A DNA stretch of 64,000 nucleotides. Origin: Pomacea canaliculata (taxonomy: Eukaryota; Mollusca; Gastropoda; Architaenioglossa; Ampullariidae). Of the stretch, positions 30,501 to 42,500 are shown piece after piece (the first letter of the stretch is position 1; each line of letters opens with the position of its first letter). Under the pieces are notes generated by a model, which worked only from the letters and a program-made list of their open reading frames with translations, was not told the DNA's origin and ran no database searches. Made by a program: the position numbers and the translations under genes. Where the stretch lies: positions 22,892,158 through 22,956,157 of the forward strand of contig NC_037597.1 of the NCBI RefSeq assembly GCF_003073045.1, in the 5' to 3' direction.

Positions 30501-33500
30501 TGCTTATTGTACACAGCTACAAGAAAGAACAATTTATCAGTTTTAAAATGGTTCTTGTTGTTGTAAAGGAAGTTTGAAAGACGCACCAGGAACCAGAGGC
30601 AGGTTTCACGGTGTAGGCGACAAGCCGGCATGGTCGTGCGGAAAGAATGGCAGACGATCTGAGAGCCGTCTGGTACAGACGTTGTAGCGAAAGTACCTCC
30701 TCCCTGTCATAATAACTGACCACATTTATAACTTATCTGATAGCTTGCGTATACGACAGTCTAAGTCACTTGTTAATATGTAAACTGTACATTAATTCTT
30801 CTAATGCATGTACCGTGTTGTGCAGGACGCGCCAAACACGTGACACATACAGTTGTGACAATGGAATGAAATCAGAATGAAGCACCCTGCTGTTCGTCAC
30901 TCACCTGTTTTGGCGCAGTTGTTGTAGACTCTCCTACACCACCCGGTGTGCTTGATCCACCACTTCCAGATACACCTGCAAAGTTTGCATGTTGCAAGTA
31001 ATCGTACAGATTTTAATTTTTCTGGTTAGAAAATCTGAGGTTTTCGGTATTCTGGTGATGCTTCATAAAAAAATTTGTTTTTACTTTGAGGATCCATATT
31101 TCGATTTTGACAGATATAACAACTTGGCAGACGACATTATACACTGCATTGTACTCACTTCCAGGATCCTGACTGGTTATAAGGTAACACACGCTGTCTG
31201 TGTCTCCGCTGCAATTAAAAATGTCAATAGTTTTCATTACATGACTGATGATCAAAAATCGATTTTTGTTGCATCTCATGTGTAGAAAGAAGACACTTAT
31301 GGACGGCGATGAGCAGCCTATTACAGTCTAAATGCACTCCTGGATTCTCTACAAACTGCAGAAACATTATGTACACGTACGCGCCAATATTTCCATCACT
31401 TCTTAAATTACTGATATGACATCTCGCAACGAATTTCCAAGAATATTCCCCGAGATAATTGAATGTATCAGCTGGCTATTACTGAAGAATATCGAGAACA
31501 GGTACAGCAAATAAAGAACAATATACATTGGACTGAACTATGGTCATCTAGTCGTCCCCACAATCCATCCTAATGTGTACTCTGACCTGTCGAGAGGACA
31601 ATCCATGACTTAGCAATAGTCAATCATACCTTGGCGGGTCGTGAAGCTGCACACACACGTGGTGTTGACCGGCGAGGCTGGGGGTGATGCTTAGTACGGA
31701 CTTGAGGCTGGAGGCTGGGCCGGCACCGGAGTCCGGCTGTGGAACTGACATGTCTGACCTCAGGCCTGGGGTTGGTAGAACTGTGGTCACTGTCGCGGTG
31801 ACCTGAGAGAAGGGCAAAACGCAATCCTTACCTGAGATGTGACAGCAGACTAAGCAAAATTCAAAGTACAGCCGTTTCATATCCAAGTTAACACTCCTCA
31901 CCTATCGTATTTTTTTCACTTAATGCACAATATTTGTTTTTCCCTTTGCTTACTTTAGCGATCCAGTGAAAAAGACAGGTAATTTACAGGTAGTCCCCAC
32001 TTCACAGGTGATATTGAGTCCAGTTCCCGTCGTTGGCACTATGAGATGAGGCTGCAATTTAGGCGATGCAGTTTTTGGTTAACAATTTTTCTTCAACACT
32101 TAGCAGTGAATAGAATATATTTCGTTTCAGTTTATGGTCGTTTAGTTTTAATTAACAATAGTGTCATTGTATTCTTCTTGCCATCTTCAGGCTGTCTTTA
32201 TGCATTTTTATCAGTCAAACAGGGCCAGTCTGATTATAACAGTTGTAAGTATTACTTAGTTTCTGTAACATGCCTGAAATAGCAAAGGTTACTCGAAAAG
32301 TAACTTCTAATATAATAGGTTAATGCAGAAAAATGTAGATTAGTGCAAACAGTTATATGTAAAATTTAAATAATCAAAACTATTTATAGTTTGAATTGTA
32401 AGTAAAGCTGGTATAGTTACCTTGTCAGTAGCAGCTGACTTATTCAAAGGGATATCCAGTTGTTCTGTCGACAGAATCACGAACTGTAGCATTCGCTTCA
32501 GCTCTAACTTTTTAAATAATTGCAATATACTTGGTAAGGCGCCAGTTAAACGACACGTAGTTAATTTTAAACACTTTTAGGCCTTAAATCTATTTATATG
32601 TGCAAGACAGGTTTAGAACTTGTTTAACTAAGATTTTTTTAAAAATTTTGAATAAGATAAAGCTCTTTCAGCCAGACTTTCTTTTCCATTGGCACAACTT
32701 TTCGTACAACACATTTAAATGTAACAATTTTGCAAAAAATAAAAGAATGAAAGGTTTCGAAATTTTTTTAAAAGGGTTTTAAGTTTTGAAACATGATGTG
32801 CAACTAGCCCCAGAGACACAAAGACTCAGCAGTTATTACCGCCTATACAAGGAAATAAAAGACTGCTCACGAGTTTGACATTTGTCGCCCTGCCAGCCCC
32901 GGATGACACTCACAGTAAGGCTGAGAATCCCTCAACAGGCAGATCGAGTTGCCATGGCACACCATCTGTTGACATTTTTCTGGCTCTGGTCGCACGAAGA
33001 GAGATTCATGAAGTTTAGACATATGATAGAATGGGAGGACAACAGTGCGCATGTTGGAGTGCGTGCGTATGTTAATGTCTGCCTCAGTAGCAATGTCACA
33101 TTGTGATTACACAGATTATGTAGATGATCAGAAGCAAGATGACGAGGAGGAATAACAGAAGAAATTGCTACTATTCAAGACAGACCGTAGCGGCAGTCGT
33201 CGCTGCTGTAGCCTGGCTGACAGTCGCAGTGGAAGCCACGGTTGTCGCTGACGCACACAGCGTTGTTAAGACAACGTTTGTCTGACAGTCACCCACTGCA
33301 CGGCAAAGTTTAAAAAAGTCATGGTCAAGCCTGTACAAATGATCACTGATGTCACAAATAATTATACAAAGGGTTCATTTGTTTGTTTGTTTGTTTTTGT
33401 CAAGTGACTAACATCGCTTAGGTAAGCATACCATCATCACAGTTGTCTCCTTGTAAAGGCACGGGACACACGCAGACGTAGCCATCATGCTCTGTGAGCT

Positions 33501-36500
33501 TGTTTAGACACACACCATTGTTGTGGCAAGGGTTTGATTTGCATGCGTCCGCTGTCAACACCAAAACAATTCAGGTCAAACAGATGAGTAGAAAAAAAAT
33601 ACTGATTTAGAAGTTTTATAACATTTACAGTAAACTGAAGTTATTATTGCATCGATTTTGTTTTCTGGTTTCAAATAAAATGGTGTCTTTCGAGAATCAG
33701 TATCTTATTGCTCTTAACTTACTCTGGTTGTTTACGGTCTCCACGTGATAGCAGCGCCTCTCTCCCCCATTTCTGTTTTTTTTTTTAAATATACAAAAAG
33801 AACAGAAAAACACATCTCATTAAAAAGCCACCAGCCATAAAACTAAGTAAACTGAATTTTGAATTTTTATAACAAAAATTTACTACATTCTGTGTCACGG
33901 TTAAAATTATCTCTCGGCCCACTGTCAATTTATCCTAGATTCTTTCATTCGACCTAAGCAATATATCTTTGATGGTCTGAAGGGGCGCAACTAGTTTTTC
34001 TAATGACTGCATAAAGCTTGTAGAAAGAAGCTGTTTCCTATAATCTGGGTAAATACCCAGTTCGTTATCAAGATATATGTATGCCAACCACAATTCACAG
34101 GAAGCCCCAGCCAGCGAAAGAGTTAAGGTCATGTACAAACCTGACGTCATGATTTTGATCTCTTTCTGCACGGTACACGGTGATGTTTGTAGGGACATGT
34201 CTTGAGAACGGCAAGAGTGCAAGTGTACTTGCCTATATTTTTTTATAAGAGTATCTTGTATTGAGCTTTATCCGCTCATTAGGAAAAAGAAACATGTAAC
34301 AGGCTAGGTCTTTAAACTGTTTTCACTGACCCTACAACAAGCAGACATCTTGCGACGAGTTGACAGGCGTGAATAGCACGTCCGAGGCACACGTGCTGTT
34401 ATTCCCGAGGACTGTTTTAAAGACGACAGCACTTCCAGTTGCCGGTCTTACTGACAAACTAAAGGAGATGAGTTTATTAGAATCGAGAGATATAAACGAG
34501 AGGCAAACTTAACAAGGCAGACATATACCGTCGAAAACAAATGGTTACTTAATTAGACAATGAAAATTTGATAGGAGTTCAAAATAAAGATTTCATGAGT
34601 AAAAATACTAATCGATCTTCATCGGTTTCTAGTTTATGTGTTACATTATTGGATTATTGGATTCCTCATTATTATGACGTAGAACACAATGGCTTGCGTA
34701 CAAACAACTTCAATCTGTTAAGATTTCGATATTATTTGAAAAAAAATAGTTTTGAGTTCTGATGGTTAAAATGAAGATACAATGGCGCCATTTTCATAGA
34801 AATTTTTCGCGCTCAGCATCTCTGAACTGGAGATATTCAACTCACCAGCTGTTCGTAGACGCCTGCGTCTGTGCAATGACATGACAGGGCAAGTCAGCAT
34901 GACACGCTATGGTCGCGCCGTCTGGTGGAGTACCGGCGGTGAAAAGGCCACCCTGGTAACCAACACTATTAATAGAATGACTACACCAATGGCTAACAAG
35001 CTTAGATCGATCGACTACACACCATTTTCTCTTTTCCCTTTCTACAATGAGGTAGCCATTACCATTGAGGATTATACACGTGAGGTGATGAATCGGCTTC
35101 CAAATAAAACTAATTTTGACAGCATGAACCTGTTCCAATACCTGCTGGCCTCTAGAACTATTTGACGCGCGCAAGAACACATACAGACACACTTATACAC
35201 GACTGTGTACTCACTGTGGGCGGAGTGGGACCTGCAACAGAGACGTCTCGAAATTAGTTCTGTAGTCGATGAGTGTCTGTTATTTATGATTTCAAAATAT
35301 TCATGTAACAGTTTGCCATGAGTATTAAAATGTATCATACACTCTTGCATGAGGATCAAACTCGGGATTGATTATTCTTTCGTTTCCATATATATTTCTT
35401 CCAGCCATCACACAGTTGCTGTGGTACGTTACAAACTTCCTTTTCAACATGATAGACTCGACTACTTTCCCATCTTTGTTTCATAAACAGCGTTTAAAGA
35501 GATTTGCAGGTTAGGCAAAGCTGTGTTTCACAAATGTAGGGTGGGGAGCTCTTATAAGATCCTTACACAGAAAAAGGTTAGCACCCACACTACTCACTGA
35601 AATCAAGCACCACCCTCCATCCATAAATGGCTCACATAGTTGTATTAAAAGCCTGGTGACCTATTGACCTCACTCAGTCGTCGTAGGTTAAGAATCACGA
35701 ACTCGTTAAGGTTAAACTCGTCCGGCATTTCAAATTAGACATATCAATGCAATATGTGGATGAATGACTGGCACTATTCTTACGACTGCCGCTACAGTTT
35801 CTACTAGTGTGAGGATCTCACCTGAACTGTTCTGACTCGTAATCAGGTAACAAAGCTGTTCCACGAATTGTCTGGAAGAAACAAGAAGGGGAGAAAGATT
35901 TAGCATGTTACAATTTACCAACAATGATAAACAATCGACGAAAGCACCCTGAAGGAAAACAGAAGATTGAGGGAGAAAGAGGAGAAAGCAAAGCATCAAG
36001 GCAGGTCTTACTTCTTGGGGTCAAGGACGTCGACGCACACGTGATGATCTCCTGCTTCCTGCGGCGTCACGGAGACTGATGACGTCAGAGTGGTCAAGCC
36101 TGTGGAGTTGTCTGTCACTAGCGGAGATATTACCGTGGCTATTTCTGGAGACGATGTTCCTCGGTGTACCGTTGGCGGGGAGCTGAGAGGAATGTTTGTT
36201 TAGGTAAACAATATTTATAACAGACTTCGGACTTTGCTTGGAAAATCAAGTTTATCTTGATAAACAACAATAACAGCCTTGAAAGAGTTTGTCTATCTAA
36301 AGCCATGAATTAGCCATACTTTAAACTTATTTCACCATTATAGTATTTCAGCTGTCCCAAACACAAATGACCTATTTTAATCAATCAATCATTCACACCT
36401 CATATTTCCGGTAATGTAGAGTGGTATCTGACACGTGGTTCCTACGTCACAGGTTATCTGCATGCCAGGTCTGGGAGTGGGCACAGTAGCGTGGGGCTGA

Positions 36501-39500
36501 TATGTTTATAGAAAACAAAATAATCACATAATGAATCTCACATAATCTGCTTCTGTTATAAATCTTTTCCAGAAATAGTTTGATTTATATCGCAGCAATG
36601 AGTAACTAAACTTTCCCTTCACGTTTCTTTGCTCTGCATTAGAGATACTACGAGAACGAGAAAAAAAGTTAACCAGTAACTAGACTAAATAGCCACAGTT
36701 AATAAATAACATTGTTCCTCTTTCCGGTTTTAGTTGCATTATTTACTGCATATCTTTCTATCCTCAACACATCTTAAACATCCTCATTGTGATCGCCGTC
36801 TTTGCCATTAGTTATAAAAAATCAGACAAAATACTTGAGTGAACGACGAAGAAGAAGAAGAAGATAAAATACGTCCGTAAATATTGTAATAAAATATTAC
36901 ACATTGTTTTGAGACGCAGCCGTGGCTGTATCGAATATTGGTCATACCTGCTGCGAGGTTACACTAGAGTTTAGAGGAATGTCTTCTGTTTCTGAAAGAC
37001 ACAATATCTTTATTAGACAAAAAGTGCAGTCCTGAAGTTATAAAATTCTGAAGAAGCTATAGCTAATTTACACAGATGTACAAGTCTTAAAACTTTCAGA
37101 AAAATGCCCCCTCCTTTTGTCCCAACACACACACACACAAGTGAGTTAAAGTTTACCCGTTTGACAATACTCCCCACTCTGTCTAGGAGATAAAGACAGA
37201 CATATTCCACAAGAGAGCTTACTGATGTAACAATATTTCCCTACTCTGTTCTAGAGAGCAAAGACAGACATGCTACATGAGAGTTTACTTGTTTGACAGC
37301 GTTCCCTGGCCAGTCCTAGTGGACAAAGACAGACAGGACCGGACGCGATGATCGTGCACACTGAGTCGTAGGAACAGTTGTAGTCAGCACACGGTTTTAG
37401 AACTGTCAAAAGATAGCAGGGCGTTTAGTTACCCAATCGGTCCGATAAAGCCTGACGTGCCGATTAGCTAACGCGCCGATAGTCCTCGCGATAAACGAGC
37501 ATGCAGGGACACTCCGATAGGCCTCCGATAACTATAGGCGCAAGGCTAAAAATAGCTTTCAGGAGCGTTCCCGCTCTTCCTGTGTTACTGCGCATGCGTT
37601 TGTTTAGAAAATCGCATACTTCCTGATTCCTGTTGTCTTCGTCGGGCAGAAGTAGAAATAAATCGCGCGCAAAAAGCAAAACAAAACAAAACGTGAATTT
37701 CTCCGCCCTAGAGACGATTTCATTAGAAGAAATATGGACAGAAAAGAGTTTTGTCATTTAGTTTATCTTACAAGATAAATAAAATAATAAAAGTAAAATA
37801 GCGAGAAGTTTCAGCAGTTGCTTTTCGGTTAGGACGGTGCAGGAAATTAAATGGGGATGCTAAAGCGAGCAGCTCTGTAATAAATAAAAATGCCCCCCTC
37901 CAAATAAAAATAAAAACAAAAAACCAAAACAGACGGTAGCAATGGAATACCACAACCGAAATTTTAATTCAAAGATAACGAACCTACAACTGAAAATAAT
38001 TAGGCTAATGGCTTACAAGATGCTGAACAAGAAGTATCAATAATTCACTTATTGAGTACCTGTCGCACTTGAGAAAGTGCTGCACCTTGATTTCAGAAAT
38101 TCATCTGCTGCTGTAATCGAGTCGGTCAATTCTAAAATATCCTCTCTCCTAAATTTGAATTTTTTGCAAAACTTCACGTCGTCATAACGGTCCAATGGAT
38201 GATTCCTATCTCGACAAACGAGTTCTCGATCCAATACATGCCATCTGATGCTTGTCGGTGCAATAGCGAAATAACGGAAGGGGAGTTAATGGTAAAGGTA
38301 GAGGCTGTCGGGGGCTCCCTGCATACCAACCGCATTTATAGTTGTAGTAACATGTAATCGAAACTAAATTCTAAGAAATACTCGCCAATGTCAACATTGA
38401 AGGTAATATTATCTTTGGGATATTTAGTCACGAACATTTTAATTGCCTGTAAAATATTCATGTTTTTAGAGCAAGAAGTGCAACAAGAAGTTTAATTAGC
38501 TAAAGACAATGATCATTAGAGTGCAAGATTATTGGTACATATTCTGTAGTGTGTCATCTGTTATATATATATAACAATTCTATTTAAGGAAGCATTAGTA
38601 TAAAATGAACTGAAATACACAAATACATTTCTATGTCACAAGACATTATCGCCAGTCTTATCTAAAGGTGTTTGATAATGCTTATTTTAGTGTGTCTGTA
38701 ACCCGATGTGTGCTAATGATTATCTGTGTATCGATTCAAAGTAACTTCCTTTTATTATATGGATATAAAATTATTTCTTATTTTATGTTTAGCCTGTTAT
38801 GAACACAACTCCCATGACATCTAATCTCCCGTAAAAAAAATACTTTCATTCATTTTTCTTTCCACCTCTGAGCATTAGCTTGATACATATATAGCTTAAA
38901 ATTTAGAGAATCAAGTAGAATGTTCGGTGAAAAAACATTTGACTAATTGAATTTTCCAGGTGATAAAACTCACGTGTGTCGCAATTCTCTCCGCTGTAAG
39001 CAGCCGCACACTGACAGTGATAACCATTTACTTCGTCGATACAAACTCCATTATTGTGGCAGGGGTTACTCTTGCAGTCATCAATGTCTTGACGGTCAAA
39101 AAAAAAAAAAGGAAAAAAAAAAGCTTGTTAAGCAACATTTTGTTGTTTTGGAGAACGATTTACTAGCATTCTTGAGGTTTCCTAACTTTGATTTACAGAA
39201 TGTATTATTATCGAATTCCACATCAATTCGATAGAAAACATTAATCATTACACATTTCAGCAAGTATTTAATAAAGGTTCCTACAGCCATCCACAGCTAT
39301 AGAATCTCACACTTTAATAGCCAGCACTAGCTGATGATAGCAGTACGCTATGTTTTCTTTCAGCTGGGTAGCTAAATCTCACTTTAAGCATTGATGTTAG
39401 AAATAGGTAGAGATCTAGTGAACAAATATTGTTTTAATGGAAATTGGCGATAAATCGGGCGATGAGGTGGTTGGTGGTGCAGTGGTCAAAGCGCCTGTCA

Positions 39501-42500
39501 CCAAGATAGTATGGATATGGTGCCGTGGTTTCGTATCTCGGTTCCGACATACCGGATACCTGTTTACAGGCCCTCCGTCGGTGATTTCCTCCGGGTATTC
39601 CAATTTCATCCACACTTTGCGCTTGCTTGTGTGCGTGCATGCGAGAAAGGGAGAGAGAGAGAGAGCGCGCGCTTGCGGACGTGTCCGGTATGCTAAGTTT
39701 CAGGTACATTATAATTATTGACTGTTACTATGAACAATGACATGGCCATTTGACTTACAACTGTTGGTGCTTTGTCCCCCCTTATAACGAGATCACGATA
39801 ATCTTAAGAGAATAAGAGAGATAAATAAGTTTCTTGTCACTCATTGAACTTTATGATCTCTTGCCGTTCATTCAAAACCAAACGCATGCTACGTTCCATC
39901 AAAGTAATGCAGCATGTGTGGAAGCTGCAAAGTTCATCTTTATTTGCAAACAAACCATGTTTAGACTAGTAACTCACTTGTTTCACATCTTTTGCCAGTG
40001 TAACCCACGTTACAATGAGAACAGTAAGAATAAGTTGGGTTGACGTGTTCATTGCTGTGGCACTGACCGCCATTCTCACATGGGCTAGATGAACATGGGT
40101 CAATCCCTGAAACAGATTTTTGAAGTGTTTATGTTTTCAAGGATCATGCGTCCTCATTGTGCATTATACACAGACATGTATATTGTTAAATAATTTCATC
40201 TATAAACAAGGATCAACCTACAGTATTACAGGGTGATTACTGTAGCCAGTGGACAAACCACAGTGAAGTTGGTCCCATGTTGGCAGACATGTGACCCAAA
40301 TTTACCATGGACCGTATTCACAGGGATCTGGTCAAGCAGACACAGAGGGATAATGAGTTGAGTTAGTCCATATCAAGCAGTTCCAATTAACTTGAACATA
40401 GCAGATGATAAACGGCTTTGTCCGTCTAGCCCATCCCGCTTCCCACCAAAAATAGACCAACTAAACCAGGTTTGAAGGTGGATTTCATTCGACCGTTTTC
40501 GGCTAAGATTTGATGTTGCAAAATCTAGCATTAGTTCTATATTTGGTATGATTCTGGATTTCATATCTGTATTAATAATCCTCACAAGATATAAAAGTGA
40601 TGATAGTCAGAAGAGTAGAGCAGTGTTAATTGCTCTCTGTGTAGTAATGAATGATAATTGAATAGAATAAGTATTCTAAAACAAACGCTCAAAAACAAAA
40701 TGTGGAATGAGTTGTTCTGATGTCTTTAGTATAAGTATGTTTGTGTTAGACTTTAGCATACTAGATTTGTTTTCGTCGTGTAGCCGTGTGTTCCGTGGCG
40801 AGTGCGTGCGTGCGTTTTTTTGGTGACTGTTGTTTTTTTTTGGAACCCCTGATTCCAATGATAGACATGTTAAGCCTGACGTTTGTAGTTAATTTTACTA
40901 TACTTGTGGAAAACAGTAACGTTCATGCACTTTTCAATTATCCAGTCTGAAAAAAAAAAAAAATAAATATGTTGCCTTTAATGTTATTTGTTAAAACAAA
41001 ACTAAATCAAAGCAATGTTGTCTTCTGGATTGGCCTGTTCTCATAATCTACTTATAAATTATTATTAAATGTTGTACACTCTTTTATTGAGGCATCTTGA
41101 AATGTGCTAGTTTAATGTGCAGGCCAATTAACTTAGTTTTTGCGTTAGTTTTTTTATTTTAACACTTAGTCTGGAAAGTTGTGATAGGCACTTTCGAGAT
41201 ATTCAACAATAAGTTAATGAGTAGATAGAAAGTTTGACTTTTGCGAAAGCAAGCCGAAGATTTCCAAGAAATGTCCGACTGGGCTAAATCTCATCAGAAA
41301 CAAATGCATACCAGAAAGAAAAAAAAAATAGTTGAGTTCACTTAATAGAGACCTACATTCCTTAATATCTCGATTCATCCAGAAAAAATAAAAAGTTGAA
41401 ACAACATGTTGATCGATCTACAGCTCGGAGCGCAGATGGTTGCGTTCCCCAGAATTTCTGCAGTTTTGTTTGTTTTTTGACAGTTTATATCAGCGCCGAT
41501 AAAACCCTGTTGGCTTCCACAAAGAGGGTTACATCTGTAGGTGGTTTGATTGGGTTCCTGGAATATCTGTTTGTCCGTTGATGATGCTAACAGAGATGAT
41601 CTTGTTCCTGAAGGAAAGGAGTAATTTACATTAACTAAAATTATGAAATATTAATTGTAATTTCCTATTTAAGTTTATTGTATAGCTTATACTATTTATG
41701 CTACATACAGTGGTTGCAGAATATAAAAGAAGAAAGAAAAACATTTCTGCATTCATTCACGCAGAAGGAAATTTCGTGTGAACAATGATGCTTTCTATAA
41801 ACTTCAAGAATATTTGCAATGACAAATACTTACCCTGAATTACCAGGAGCTACGTATACTGGAAAAGAACAAGTAGAGTTCAGAAGGCAGGTAATATCTC
41901 CTGGGTCAGGTAGAAAAGGAAAGTATGGTTCGCTCTGTTCGAGAAGAAAATCAAAATAAAAAAATAAAATAAAAACAGAAGCACAAAACAATAAAGACTT
42001 AAAACATTATTTTATATTATTAGTTATTATTATTTTTCTTCCTATTAGAAAGAGAATTTTCCAAGTAACATTTTAAGTAAATTGCAGTATGAAGTCTGTG
42101 CAGGCCTGTATATAATCTGACTTACTATATCATCGTGATTATGTTGGGTTATCCTGAAAGTTTTCAAGTTTCCTGATTTTAGCTGTCCCTTTGAAAGCGA
42201 TGTCACTTAAAATGAACACAGCTTTACTTATCAAGGTATTGCTAATATGTTGCACTAATATTTCCTCCACTTCAGGGACAATCAGATTCTTTAGAGCTAG
42301 TAAGTTCTTTTCCTTTCACGTGAAGTCAATGTATGTTACAGAGACCTGAATAACGGGGTGAATGAGGTAAGACTGTGAAGCTGTAACAATCTGTACAATG
42401 TCATTCTCTCAGCCTGTCGTCCTTCTCTCTTGACCTGCAGTGGTTCGTTTATTTGCATTTTTCTGTGAACCTCTTCTAGCTCTTTACTATGTGACTTCAG

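Noticed and set aside
33935-34222. 95-codon minus-strand frame in the unit A type II b/c intron
   Set aside because: Lies between well-phased exons, has no cysteine pattern or domain, and including it would break the phase.
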